Positions 50,127-59,070 of a stretch of DNA of 64,000 nt are shown piece by piece (positions within the stretch are counted from its first letter, which is position 1; each line of letters starts with the position of its first letter). The DNA comes from Shinella fusca (GTDB taxonomy: Bacteria > Pseudomonadota > Alphaproteobacteria > Rhizobiales > Rhizobiaceae): contig NZ_JACHIK010000003.1 in the NCBI RefSeq assembly GCF_014203155.1, forward strand, positions 62,001 through 126,000. The letters run 5' to 3'. The notes below the pieces were generated by a model that was not told the origin of the DNA, made no database searches, and was given only the letters and a program-made list of their open reading frames with translations. The position numbers and the translations under genes are program-made.

Positions 50127-50564
50127 ATGGCCCTTCATCTCATCAAACTCTGTGTCGGCGCGGACTCGATCGAGGACCTGCGCGAATGGGTATCCGAACG
50201 CTCGCTGATCGCGATGGCGGCGGGCATGGAGCCGCATTCCAGCCACATCACGCGGATGATCCCGAAACGGGACCGGGAGCTGCTCGACGGCGGCTCGCTC
50301 TACTGGGTGATCAAGGGGCAGGTGCAGGCCCGCCAGCAGCTTCTCGACATCAAGACCTTCACCGATGCGAACGGCATTTCCCGCTGCGAGCTGGTGCTCG
50401 GGCCGGAGGTCGTCGAGACGGAATTCCAGCCGCGCCGCGCCTTCCAGGGCTGGCGCTACCTGACGGAAGACGATGCGCCGCGCGACCTGAAGAACATGGG
50501 CGAGGGCGCCGCGGACCTGCCGCTGGAGCTTCGGCGGGAACTCGCCGAGCTCGGTCTTCTCTAA
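50127..50564 (+). CDS. DUF1489 protein
   Basis: 145 residues. The conserved segments L-Y-W-V-I-K-G, R-Q-Q-L-L-D-I and P-R-R-A-F-Q-G-W-R-Y-L are those of DUF1489, an alphaproteobacterial family of unknown function. The protein is soluble. Its 3' end faces the convergent gene at 50576. Confidence 0.92.
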   Translation: MALHLIKLCVGADSIEDLREWVSERSLIAMAAGMEPHSSHITRMIPKRDRELLDGGSLYWVIKGQVQARQQLLDIKTFTDANGISRCELVLGPEVVETEFQPRRAFQGWRYLTEDDAPRDLKNMGEGAADLPLELRRELAELGLL

Positions 50565-50575
50565 AAGTCTGAAAA

Positions 50576-50848
50576 TCAGCGCAGGCGCAGGCGAACCGGA
50601 TAACGGTGCTCGCTGATGCCGACATGGAGATGGATCCCGGCGGCCGGCTGGCCCGAGCGCCAGGCTCTTGCGCCGTGGGCGAGCAGCATGCCGACGAGAT
50701 CCTTCGTCCGGTTGCGGGAACGGCCGAGCCCGATATCGGCGATGCGCATCGCCGCCTCGTGCAGCGGATGAAGCGTGCCCTTCAGCGACTTGCGCTTGGC
50801 GTCGCGCGCCGCGGGCTCAACATCGAACAGGTTCTCGTTCATCGCCAT
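50576..50848 (-). CDS. Hypothetical basic protein, 90 residues
   Basis: The ATG at 50848 starts M-A-M-N-E-N-L-F-D. The product is rich in Arg and Lys, with no membrane helix. A helical stretch (about 18-55) includes P-L-H-E-A-A-M-R-I-A-D-I-G. No family recognised. It is followed 11 bases later by the convergent DUF1489 gene. Confidence 0.6.
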   Translation of the reverse strand: MAMNENLFDVEPAARDAKRKSLKGTLHPLHEAAMRIADIGLGRSRNRTKDLVGMLLAHGARAWRSGQPAAGIHLHVGISEHRYPVRLRLR

Positions 50849-51004
50849 GATCTGCCTCGTACGCTATACCCAATCGAGGATGGCAGAGCCGCAAGCGGCC
50901 TCCGCCGGCCTTCCCCCGCGGCCTCCGGTACGCAATACCTTCCGGCGGCCGTTGCGGGTGCAAGGCGGAAATCAGGGACCGCGCCGGAGCGCGATCCGGT
51001 ACTG

Positions 51005-52426
51005 TTACTGCTGGCTGGCCCAGCAGGCGAAGCCCTTGCGCTTCAGCGCCTTGCAGGCGGCGGCTGCGCGGTCCTGGTCGCCGAAGCCGCCGAAGCGGGC
51101 GCGGTAGAGCTGGCCGTTGTCGCTGGCGACGGCCACGGTGAACGGGGTTGCGCGGGAGAGCGCCTTGCCGCCCTGGTCCTGTGCCTTGGCGAGAAGCTTC
51201 TGCGCCTGGTCGCGGTCCGGCGTCGCGCCGATCTGGATCACCCAGCCGGAAGGGGTGGGGTCGGCCTTGACGGCCGAGGTGGTCAGTTCGTCCACGTCGG
51301 CATCGCCTTCGCCGGTGACTTCCTCCTGCGGCACGGCGGCTTCGCGCTGCAGCTTCAGCGTGGCGGCGAGTGCGCGCTTGCCGACGATCTCCGCCTTGCT
51401 TTCCGTCGCAGCGTAAGCAGTCTCGATGCGGGCTTCGTTGTAGCGGTAGGTCGGGATCGGGCCGCTTTCCGGCAGGTCGATGCTGGCGACGGCGGCTGCG
51501 CTGTCGGCGCTCAGCGTCGGGGCGTCCCTGGTCTCGGCGATCAGATCACCGCTGCCGCGGCGCGAGGCCTTCGGCATATAGGCGGCAAGGAGCTTGCGCA
51601 TCTGCTGGTCGCGTGCCGCGCCCGAGCGGCCGCCCATGACGACGCCGACCACGCTGCGGCCATCGGCGACGGCGGAGCTGACGAGATTGTAGCCGGAAGC
51701 GCGGGTGTAGCCGGTCTTGATGCCGTCCACGCCCCGCACCGAGCCGAGCAGGCGGTTGTGCCCGCGGATGACCTGCTTGCCGAGGCGGAAGCTGGTCACG
51801 GAGAAATAGTGGTAATACTGCGGGAAGTGCTGGCGCAGCGCGATGCCGAGGCGGGCCTGGTCACGCGCGGTCGTCACCTGCGCGGTGTTCGGCAGGCCGT
51901 TGGCGTTGCGGTAGACGGTGCGCGTCATGCCGAGCGCGCGGGCCTTCTGCGTCATGATGCGCGTGAAGCGTTCTTCCGAGCCGCCGAGCAGTTCGCCGAG
52001 GGCCGTCGCGGCGTCGTTCGCCGAGCGGGTGATGAGGCCGAGGATCGCCTGTTCCACGGTGATCGACTTGCCTGCGCCGACGCCGAGCTTGGTCGGCGGT
52101 TCGCTGGCGGCGTTCTTGGAGAAGGGCACGCGCGAATCGAGGCGGATCTTGCCGGCTTCCAGCGCTTCGAAGGTGAGGTAGAGCGTCATCATCTTCGTCA
52201 GCGACGCCGGATAGCGCAACGCGTCCGCGTCCTCGCTGTAGAGCACCTTGCCCGTTTTGGCATCGACGACGATGCCGGCATATTGCGCTGCTGCCGCCGG
52301 CGCGGCGAAGGCAAGGGTGGCGACCATTCCGATCATTGCAAGGCTTTTCGCCGCATTGGCGACTGCCCGGCAGGAGCGGGGGAGGAAGTCGAGGAATACG
52401 GAACGGGGCACTACGCTACTCTTCAT
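51005..52426 (-). CDS. D-alanyl-D-alanine carboxypeptidase with C-terminal SPOR domain
   Basis: 473 residues from the ATG at 52426; another ATG five codons upstream (52441) is possible. A long signal/anchor ends at A-P-A-A-A-A near residue 47. The PBP5-type active site is S75-L-T-K78, S135-A-N and K237-T-G. A C-terminal SPOR domain (about 395-470) would direct it to septal, denuded peptidoglycan. It trims pentapeptide stems in the periplasm. Confidence 0.93.
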   Translation of the reverse strand: MKSSVVPRSVFLDFLPRSCRAVANAAKSLAMIGMVATLAFAAPAAAAQYAGIVVDAKTGKVLYSEDADALRYPASLTKMMTLYLTFEALEAGKIRLDSRVPFSKNAASEPPTKLGVGAGKSITVEQAILGLITRSANDAATALGELLGGSEERFTRIMTQKARALGMTRTVYRNANGLPNTAQVTTARDQARLGIALRQHFPQYYHYFSVTSFRLGKQVIRGHNRLLGSVRGVDGIKTGYTRASGYNLVSSAVADGRSVVGVVMGGRSGAARDQQMRKLLAAYMPKASRRGSGDLIAETRDAPTLSADSAAAVASIDLPESGPIPTYRYNEARIETAYAATESKAEIVGKRALAATLKLQREAAVPQEEVTGEGDADVDELTTSAVKADPTPSGWVIQIGATPDRDQAQKLLAKAQDQGGKALSRATPFTVAVASDNGQLYRARFGGFGDQDRAAAACKALKRKGFACWASQQ

Positions 52427-52546
52427 TCTCGGATTGCACATGTTGTCCGGGCGGGATTTCCCGGGGCGACCGTTGGCAGCACAGTAGCGGCACAGCGTTA
52501 CCAATCGGTTTATGATGAATCATTGGTTTCTGAGATCGGTGGTGTT

Positions 52547-53308
52547 TTACGGCTTGAGGGCGGTGGAGACGGAGCGGCCGTTTTCGACAAAGGATCGGCC
52601 GAGATAGTCGCGCACGCGCGCCTCCATGGCGCGCCACTGCGGCAAAAGTCTGCTCGAAAAGCGATAAAGCACAGAAAGATCGCGGCCGATGTGGATATCG
52701 CGCTGGCAATCCGCGCTGGTCGATTGCGATTCGTTTTCCGGCATCATGCAGCGCACGGCATAGTCCGAGCCGTCCGGCAGGATGCCCGTGAAGAAGACCT
52801 CGTCGCCGTAGCCGGAATTCTCCTTGAGCCGCTGCAGGGTGAGGCCGGCGGGGCCGGGCTCCGGCCGGTCGTCGAAGAGGTGGCTGTAGATCGGCTCCAG
52901 CCTTCCGGACATGTCCCGCGACATGGTGCTTTGCGAAAGGTTGAGGAAAATCAAGCCTTCCGGACGTGTGGCATCGTTGAAGCGGGTGCGTTCCCCGTTG
53001 CTGTAGCCGTTCATCTCCGGCCAGGTGAGGTAGAGGTCCACATGCTCGGCGCGGCTGGTCAGGCGCTGCTCCTCGAAGCGGATCGTGTTGGCCGGCAGGC
53101 GGATCTGGTCCTGGCCGATGACGATGTCGACGGGTTCGGTGCTTTCCGTGTGGCCGGCAAGGGCGATGCGCTCGCCCAGCATGCGCCCGCCGGCGCTGAT
53201 CGCCACTGTGAGGCCGGCGAGCATCGCGACGCCGATCGTCAGCCGCGTCAGGAAACGGTTGGAGATCAGCGGGGCATGTTCTTCGTTGCCGGTGGTTACC
53301 GCAGCCAT
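52547..53308 (-). CDS. Membrane-anchored hypothetical protein
   Basis: 253 residues. One transmembrane segment at about 20-42 is followed by a soluble periplasmic part with no recognised domain. Notable segments are L-Y-L-T-W-P-E-M-N-G-Y and a later pair of cysteines. It lies between the carboxypeptidase and the LapG-like protease on the same strand. The function is unknown. Confidence 0.68.
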   Translation of the reverse strand: MAAVTTGNEEHAPLISNRFLTRLTIGVAMLAGLTVAISAGGRMLGERIALAGHTESTEPVDIVIGQDQIRLPANTIRFEEQRLTSRAEHVDLYLTWPEMNGYSNGERTRFNDATRPEGLIFLNLSQSTMSRDMSGRLEPIYSHLFDDRPEPGPAGLTLQRLKENSGYGDEVFFTGILPDGSDYAVRCMMPENESQSTSADCQRDIHIGRDLSVLYRFSSRLLPQWRAMEARVRDYLGRSFVENGRSVSTALKP

Positions 53309-53410
53309 CTTCCCCTCGCGGATGCTCGTTCGCCGTTGCGGAACGATTGGGCGAAGCGTCTGCGAACAGGGTTAATTTTTGGTTGAGATGGCATTGCGGC
53401 GGATGGCTGA

Positions 53411-53450
53411 AAAAGGAAGCGGCCGGTTCCGGGACAATAGAACCGGCCGC
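53411..53450 (-). terminator. Intrinsic terminator of the LapG-like gene
   Basis: GCGGCCGGTTC and GAACCGGCCGC form a perfect 11-bp stem with a 10-base loop. On the minus strand TTCCTTTTT follows. It lies about 100 bases after the stop of the 53546 gene. A second hairpin (53502-53521, GCCCGGCA and TGCCGGGC) lies between them. Confidence 0.8.
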
Positions 53451-53545
53451 AGGGCCATGGTCGGGGACGGGGATTGGGGGACTGACCGGGCCCTTTCTTT
53501 CGCCCGGCATTGCTGCCGGGCAGTCTCTTCATGCGGCGCCGCAGA

Positions 53546-54145
53546 CTACCGGACGCTACCGACGGCGTCGGCACGACCGTCTTGCAGCTTCACCCACTTG
53601 CCGGCATTCGCCGAGGACTGGCGCTTGAGGAAGCGGTATTCCGTCTCCGACCAGAGCAGGACCTTGTTGCGCATGTTGTCGAGCACGAAGTCGCCGCGGT
53701 CGGTGCGAACCGTCAGCACGGCATGGCCTTCGCCGTTCGGCTGGAGCACGACGGTGATGAGGAGGTTGGCGGGCGAGATGCCGGCCTGGATCAGCTTCTT
53801 GCGCTTGAGGAGCACATAGTCCTCGCAGTCGCCGGCAAGATCCGGATACGCCCATTCCTCCTCGACGCCGTAGATCTCCATGTCGGTCATCGGCTGGATG
53901 TCGGTGTTGACCGTGTAGTTGACGTTGAGGATGGTCTTCCAGTTTTCCTGCGTCAGCACGAGCGGGCCGGCATCCTTGCCGTTCGGGCCGCACTCGTCGC
54001 TGTAGCGCTTGCAGAATTCGTAATGGCCGATCGGCTGGTTGGTCGCGCCCGCCAGCGGAATGTTCGCCGGAAGGGCCATCGCTGCCTGTGCTGCGGCCAG
54101 AGAGAAGAGGAATGCAAACGTCCCTGTCTTGATGGCTTTTGTCAT
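53546..54145 (-). CDS. Transglutaminase-like cysteine protease (BTLCP, LapG-like)
   Basis: 199 residues from the ATG at 54145. A signal peptide ends near A-M-A-L-P (about 25). The catalytic triad is C107 in G-D-C-E-D-Y, H141 in E-G-H-A-V-L and D156 in V-L-D-N-M, as in LapG. LapG cleaves large surface adhesins under cyclic-di-GMP control by LapD. No lapD or lapA is in the window, but a tandem-PilZ gene lies close by. An adhesin substrate is inference. Confidence 0.87.
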   Translation of the reverse strand: MTKAIKTGTFAFLFSLAAAQAAMALPANIPLAGATNQPIGHYEFCKRYSDECGPNGKDAGPLVLTQENWKTILNVNYTVNTDIQPMTDMEIYGVEEEWAYPDLAGDCEDYVLLKRKKLIQAGISPANLLITVVLQPNGEGHAVLTVRTDRGDFVLDNMRNKVLLWSETEYRFLKRQSSANAGKWVKLQDGRADAVGSVR

Positions 54146-54620
54146 TGTGTCGTCCCCGTTTGATGAGGTCACAATGACAGCTATGTTTTGAGCTTGCGCG
54201 AAAAGCCGAAGTATAACTTAGTTCAAATCAAGATCGCATAAGTATAAAACAAGAATAAATTTCGAAATACATTTTATCTGTATTTGAGGCGCTTTTGATT
54301 AAATTTTGAACGGTTTTCGCGTCGGCGCGAACGCTGGCGAAATCGGCAAGCGTTTGATTTGGAAGCGATAATTGCGGATTTTCAGGAGCGGTGCTTCAGT
54401 CTGTGGCCGCAAAACGGCCGCTTCCCCGGATTCTCTGATAGGGCTGCGAGCGGGAGAATTCCGCTTCCGGGTCGCCGATTCTCTCCGTCCCGGCGCGGAC
54501 GGCCGATTTCGACGAAAAAAAATTTTCGGGATTCTTGCCGGGGCGATGTGCCGGGCTGAAACAGCAGAAGGGGCCGATGGCCCCTTCCGGACAGTGCCGA
54601 CGATGAGCTGTGCCGATTCG
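54146..54620. other. 475-base intergenic region with AT-rich core
   Basis: No supported gene. The part at about 54200-54310 is markedly AT-rich compared with the window and contains the dyad AAATAC-N9-GTATTT near 54265. It is upstream of the LapG-like gene and may hold its promoter and binding sites. The hairpin GAAGGGGCC-GAT-GGCCCCTTC (54567-54587) probably ends the PilZ gene transcript. Confidence 0.5.
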
Positions 54621-55232
54621 CTACAGGAACGCGGTCAGGGCTTCCTTCGACTGGACGGAGGAGAACTCGATGGCGACGCCCTCCTGGAAGTGGCGCACCA
54701 CGCGGCCCTTCATGTGGCCGAGCTGGACCGGCGTGCCGAGCGCCGGGCGCACGTCGATGTCGACCGCCGCGCCCGAGAGCGAGAGGTCGATGATGCGGCA
54801 GGGATAGCGCCGGCCGTCGTCGAGCGTCAGGTCGGTGCTGGTGTTGCGCGGCGTCAGGCGGTTGTGCCGGCGGTCTTCCGGCAGGCCGAGCTCGTGCTTG
54901 TTGGCGATCCAGGTGAGCTGGGCGGCCAGCTTTTCCCGCTTGCGGTCCGTCGCGTTGAGCAGGATGGCGAAGCCCGTGTCGTTGACGATGGCGACCGTGC
55001 CCTCGATGCGGCCGAGATGGTCGACATAGGCGATGATCCGCTCGCCGATGCGCGGGCGGGCGGCGCACTGGAAGGCGGCATCGCCCGGCGACATGTCGAG
55101 GACCGTGCAATCGTATTCGTCGTGGCTTGCCACCATCAGGCGACCGGGCAGATTCACCGAGACGCGCTGGAAGCTGCGCTGCTCGGGCTGCGGCTTCTTG
55201 GCGGCAGGCGATGATTGCTGGAATGAATACAT
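54621..55232 (-). CDS. Tandem PilZ-domain protein
   Basis: 203 residues. It holds two PilZ domains, each with a full cyclic-di-GMP motif: R19-x3-R23 with D46-x-S48-x-G50, and R121-x3-R125 with D149-x-S151-x-S-G. It should therefore bind two sets of ligand per chain. The protein is soluble. A TTAACC-TTTCGA-GGTTAA dyad (55271-55288) lies 39 bases before the start. Probable role: cyclic-di-GMP effector for motility, envelope or surface functions. Confidence 0.9.
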   Translation of the reverse strand: MYSFQQSSPAAKKPQPEQRSFQRVSVNLPGRLMVASHDEYDCTVLDMSPGDAAFQCAARPRIGERIIAYVDHLGRIEGTVAIVNDTGFAILLNATDRKREKLAAQLTWIANKHELGLPEDRRHNRLTPRNTSTDLTLDDGRRYPCRIIDLSLSGAAVDIDVRPALGTPVQLGHMKGRVVRHFQEGVAIEFSSVQSKEALTAFL

Positions 55233-55270
55233 GAGCGCGGGGGCCTGATGATCCTATCTATTTCCAACTC

Positions 55271-55288
55271 TTAACCTTTCGAGGTTAA
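55271..55288. promoter_or_regulatory. Palindrome upstream of the PilZ gene
   Basis: TTAACC-TTTCGA-GGTTAA is a perfect palindrome of 6-base arms. The TTAA boxes are 10 bases apart, not the 7 of CtrA sites, so this is more likely another factor's site. Confidence 0.4.
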
Positions 55289-55365
55289 CAGAAGGTTTGC
55301 CGGACGGATGGAATGCCATCTGGCGTTGGCGAAAAGACAACTTTCAGGCGTTTCGGGTTGTATCG

Positions 55366-56094
55366 TCAGCGCTCGCGCGGCTCGCCGGCGTTCCTCCCGC
55401 CTTCGAATATCCGCAGATGCATGACCCGGCTGAAGGCCTGGCCGAGGGTGGACGGACGCACGGCCATGACGGAAACCGGCATGGGTACGGCCGGCCGGCT
55501 GCCGGCAAGGGTGCGCATGCGCGCCGGATCGATGACCGATACGGACCCGAGCGTCGCATAGCGGAAGGCCGAGAGCGGCTGGCGCTGGCCGGGCAGGGGC
55601 GCGAATGCCCCGATGATGCGATCCGCCGTCCTGCCCTTGGAGGCGAGCGGCAGCAGGACGATCTCCGCGTCCGTCGTCTCCAGCGCGCCGTCGACGAGCT
55701 GGACGGTCATGAGCGCCGGCGTCGCATGGGCCATCACGTTCTCCGTGATGCGCGCGACGCGGCTGCGCAGGTCCGGCGAGAACAGCGCGTCGAAATCCGT
55801 CTCCTTCAGCTCGCGGCCGAACTGCGCGCAGAAGCGCGTGCCGGCCAGCCGGAAGCGCGGATTGCGCAGGCGGCTCTGCTCGAGGATGAAGACGTCCGGC
55901 AGGATGGCGGCGATGTCGGCGGGCTCGATGGCGGCGCGCAGCGGCGCGGGCCGCTCGCCGCGCTGGCGTGTCCAGTAATCGTAAAGAGCCGTCGCGGCCT
56001 TCGTCTGCATGCGTATCATCCGATCGATTCCGTGCCGTTCCGGCACATGAGAGAGGCCGGATCGGGCATTTTCCGATGGCGATGCGAGTTTCAT
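55366..56094 (-). CDS. PAS_5 domain protein
   Basis: 242 residues from the ATG at 56094; starts at 56019 (M-I-R-M-Q) or 56010 (M-Q-T-K) are possible and would fit the family better. The PAS_5 pattern is L-Y-D-Y-W-T-R-Q-R-G, then P-A-D-I-A-A-I-L-P-D-V-F-I-L-E and F-R-L-A-G-T-R. Caulobacter MopJ, which links stress and cell-cycle regulation, belongs to this family. The role here is not known. It lies 133 bases upstream of the PilZ gene on the same strand. Confidence 0.82.
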   Translation of the reverse strand: MKLASPSENARSGLSHVPERHGIDRMIRMQTKAATALYDYWTRQRGERPAPLRAAIEPADIAAILPDVFILEQSRLRNPRFRLAGTRFCAQFGRELKETDFDALFSPDLRSRVARITENVMAHATPALMTVQLVDGALETTDAEIVLLPLASKGRTADRIIGAFAPLPGQRQPLSAFRYATLGSVSVIDPARMRTLAGSRPAVPMPVSVMAVRPSTLGQAFSRVMHLRIFEGGRNAGEPRER

Positions 56095-56106
56095 GCCAGC
56101 GTGATG

Positions 56107-56128
56107 TTAAGGTTAATGTTTGGTTTAC
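56107..56128. promoter_or_regulatory. CtrA-like TTAA motif upstream of the PAS_5 gene
   Basis: TTAA-TGTTTGG-TTTAC (56113-56128) differs by one base from the TTAA-N7-TTAAC consensus. A second TTAA lies at 56107. CtrA control is a hypothesis only. Confidence 0.35.
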
Positions 56129-56303
56129 GTTGCGTCGGGCGCCCATCCCGTGGAACATCCGGCCATCCCTCCACGAGGGAATGGTTTACTGCACATCAGA
56201 TTATTGTCCCGGGGATTGGGGGCGCCGGCCGTTCAGCGAAAGCTGCACGGCCTTTCTTTTCTCTGTATAAGCGCGATTCTGTTTCGAGAGCGGATGGATT
56301 GTC

Positions 56304-57044
56304 ATGAGTAACGACGGGGTCGAAATCGAGGGCGGGGCGGCGGAGACGCGCAAGCGGGAGCCGGCCTTCAACCTGCCGCAGGGCCTCGTGCTGGCGCTCG
56401 CGCTTCTGACGCTGGTCCATCTCGTGCGCACCTATCTGCTTTCGCCGGAGGCCGACAGCTTCGTGCTCCTGCACTTCGCCTTCGTGCCGGGCTGCTATGC
56501 GGTCGCCTGCCCGGAGCAGGGCATGGGCTGGCTGTGGAGCCCCGTCACCTATTCGCTGCTGCACGGCAGCTGGGAGCACCTGATCTTCAATGCCTTCTGG
56601 ATGGTCGCCTTCGGCGCGCCGGTGGTGCGGCGCATCGGCCCGGGCCGCTTCTTCCTCTTCTGGTGCCTTTCGTCCGCGGCGGCCGTCGCCTTCCATACCG
56701 CGCTGCACTGGGGCGAGATGATCCTCGTCGTCGGCGCCTCCGGCGTCGTTTCCGGCCTCATGGGGGCGGCGGCGCGCTTCGTCTTCTCGCCGAGCGGGCG
56801 CATCAGCCGGCAGTTCGCCCATCTCAACCGGCGCCTGACGATCCCCGAGGCGCTTTCCAACCGCTCGGTCCTAGTCTTCTCCGGCATCTGGTTCCTCACC
56901 AACTTCCTGATCGGCTTCGGCCAGATCTTCGGGCCGGTCGCCGGCGGCGCCGTCGCCTGGGAGGCGCATATCGGCGGCTTCCTCTTCGGCTTCCTCTTTT
57001 TCCCGGTTTTCGACGTCGTCGTCGCCGAGACCCGGCGGGATTAA
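56304..57044 (+). CDS. Rhomboid family intramembrane serine protease
   Basis: 246 residues with six predicted helices. The catalytic dyad is S146 in V-G-A-S-G-V-V-S-G and H222 in W-E-A-H-I-G-G-F. The oxyanion motif is H92-L-I-F-N96 in helix 2. The N-terminal tail is short and soluble. It cleaves membrane proteins; the substrate is unknown. Confidence 0.92.
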   Translation: MSNDGVEIEGGAAETRKREPAFNLPQGLVLALALLTLVHLVRTYLLSPEADSFVLLHFAFVPGCYAVACPEQGMGWLWSPVTYSLLHGSWEHLIFNAFWMVAFGAPVVRRIGPGRFFLFWCLSSAAAVAFHTALHWGEMILVVGASGVVSGLMGAAARFVFSPSGRISRQFAHLNRRLTIPEALSNRSVLVFSGIWFLTNFLIGFGQIFGPVAGGAVAWEAHIGGFLFGFLFFPVFDVVVAETRRD

Positions 57045-57230
57045 CGATAGTCCATTAGCGGTCTTGCAATCGCCTTTTTCGTGGCGCACCATGCATGCGT
57101 TCCGGTTCGCACATGCCACCGGAACGGCGCGGCATCCGCAAGGAGGAAGGGATGCCGCCCACGTACTGGCAGGGCATTCCTGCACGGGTTGCCCCGCCTC
57201 TCTGCGTCATGATGCACACGGGAGGTACGC

Positions 57231-57659
57231 ATGTATGTAAAGGCAATACTGGACGAAAAAGGCCGCAATGTCGTAACCGGCGGTCCGCAGCTCACCGTCA
57301 GGCAGGCTGCCGTCTATCTGCATGAAAACCACATCGGCGCCATCGTCATCGTCGACCGCAACGACCGCATCGCGGGCATTGCGACCGAGCGCGACATCGT
57401 GGCCGCCGTTGCCCGCAACGGGGCCGAGTGCCTCGACAAGCCCATTTCCTCCATCATGTGGGGCAATGTCTATCGTTGCGGCGAGAACCAGAGCGTCAAC
57501 GACCTCATGGAAATGATGAGCAAGCTGCGCGCCCGCCATATCCCTGTGGAAAAGGAAGGGCGGCTCGTCGGCATCGTCTCGATCGGCGACGTGGTGAAAT
57601 CCCACATCCGCGCGATCCAGCACGAGGCCGAGGCGATCAAGGCCTATATCTCAAGCTGA
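57231..57659 (+). CDS. CBS-pair protein
   Basis: 142 residues containing only two CBS motifs (about 10-65 and 75-130), with T-E-R-D-I-V-A-A-V and L-V-G-I-V-S-I-G-D-V-V as repeat signatures. Such stand-alone proteins bind adenosyl compounds and regulate partners. The ATG at 57231 has GGGAGGTACGC before it. Confidence 0.92.
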   Translation: MYVKAILDEKGRNVVTGGPQLTVRQAAVYLHENHIGAIVIVDRNDRIAGIATERDIVAAVARNGAECLDKPISSIMWGNVYRCGENQSVNDLMEMMSKLRARHIPVEKEGRLVGIVSIGDVVKSHIRAIQHEAEAIKAYISS

Positions 57660-57743
57660 TCCCGGCGCCTTATACGGTTTCGGGCGGAACGATCCCATCG
57701 CTCCGCCCGCCGTCTCTTTCATGATACCCGCCTGCGGCGCGCC

Positions 57744-58640
57744 TCAGCGCATCAGCACGACTTCCTGCATGCGCTTGATCTCGAAGATCCGGGCCTTGGT
57801 TTCCAGGTATCCGCGCTCGATGGATTCGCCGGCGCGGTGGAATTCCGACAGGCCGATATCCGACAGTTTGGGATGCAGCGCGAGGTCCGGCGGATCGCCG
57901 GCGAGGCGCGCGCGCGAAATGCGGTCCTGGATGATGTTGAAGGACTGCACCATCACGCCCGTCAGGCCGAGCCGGGCGGCGCTGTCTTCCTGGCGCGGCT
58001 CCTCGATCTTCTGCTGGCTGGCGCTGTGCTTGATCACCGCCGAGCGGCCGTAGAGGTCGTAATTGAGGTTGACGGCGACGACCAGCGGTTCCTCGTAGGC
58101 GCGGCAGACGGAGACCGGTACCGGATTGACCAGTGCGCCGTCGACCAGCGTGCGGTTGTTGCACTTGATCGGCTCGAAGATGCCGGGCAGCGCATAGGAG
58201 GCGCGCAGCGCCGTGATGAGGGAGCCGCCGTTGATCCACACCTCATGGCCGCTGTTGACTTCCGTCGCCACGGCGACGAAGGGGCGGTCGAGGTCCTCGA
58301 TCGAGAGGTTTTCGAGATGCTCCTGCATGCGCTTGGTCAGCCGCATGCCGCCGAAGAGGCCGGAGCCGCGAATGGTGAAATCGAGCAGGCTGGCGATGCG
58401 GCGCATGGTGAGCGAGCGGGCGAAGGCCTCCAGCTCGTCGAGCTTGCCGGCGAGATAACAGCCGCCGACGAGCGCGCCGATGGAGGTGCCGGCGATCATG
58501 CCCACCTCGATGCCTTCCTCCTCCAGCGCCCTCAAGACACCGATATGGGCCCAGCCGCGGGCGGCGCCGCCGCCGAGCGCGAGTGCGATCTTGGATTTGC
58601 GCGGCAGGGCCGGCTGGGGAATATGGGACATGTCGTTCAT
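57744..58640 (-). CDS. Patatin-like phospholipase (RssA-type)
   Basis: 298 residues from the ATG at 58640, with CGGACC before it. The oxyanion loop is G-G-G-A-A-R-G, the nucleophile S53 lies in G-T-S-I-G and D167 in V-D-G-A-L-V-N-P-V-P. These complete the Ser-Asp dyad. It is probably a cytosolic lipid acyl hydrolase. No transmembrane segment is present. Confidence 0.92.
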   Translation of the reverse strand: MNDMSHIPQPALPRKSKIALALGGGAARGWAHIGVLRALEEEGIEVGMIAGTSIGALVGGCYLAGKLDELEAFARSLTMRRIASLLDFTIRGSGLFGGMRLTKRMQEHLENLSIEDLDRPFVAVATEVNSGHEVWINGGSLITALRASYALPGIFEPIKCNNRTLVDGALVNPVPVSVCRAYEEPLVVAVNLNYDLYGRSAVIKHSASQQKIEEPRQEDSAARLGLTGVMVQSFNIIQDRISRARLAGDPPDLALHPKLSDIGLSEFHRAGESIERGYLETKARIFEIKRMQEVVLMR

Positions 58641-59070
58641 GGAAGGTCCGCCCGGATCCGATGCATCCGCCGTTACGAGGCTACGATTGAAACTCCAGTT
58701 CAGCATTGCGGACCTCCGTTCCCAAGAGGAATTCGCGGCGATGAAAACAGTTCCGGTTTCCCGGTGCTCACGGCAACACGATAGATGACAGGATAGTCGC
58801 AGTCTGTGACGCGAGGAACTTCGGGCGCGAAACGGCGCTCGAAACGGGTTCCCGGTGCATCCGGTCCAGGCTGAAGGAGAAGGAGTGGCCGCAGGATCGT
58901 CTTCCCCGGAGGGGTGGCTTTGGAAACCGGCCGTGACGCACGCGAGCGATGGTGTTCCATGTCCTGATCCACATGGCGGGGATAAAGGCCGCCATAGGAG
59001 CGATTAGGCGTCCGCACCCGTTGCCAAAGGATGAATCCGTGCCGGAACGGAGCGGAAAACGCCTGGATGC
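58641..59070. other. 430-base region without a supported gene
   Basis: I see no convincing ORF, RNA or hairpin here. The one short frame on the minus strand (58768-58995) has neither a ribosome site nor domain content. The right part lies beyond the hisI stop codon, and the left part is upstream of the patatin gene and should hold its promoter. Confidence 0.4.

Noticed and set aside
55271-55288. CtrA site upstream of the PilZ gene
   Set aside because: The TTAA boxes are 10 bases apart, not 7, so it is listed only as a palindrome.
58768-58995. 75-codon minus-strand ORF in the 58.6-59.1 kb gap
   Set aside because: No ribosome site, no domain and unusual composition; not reported as a gene.
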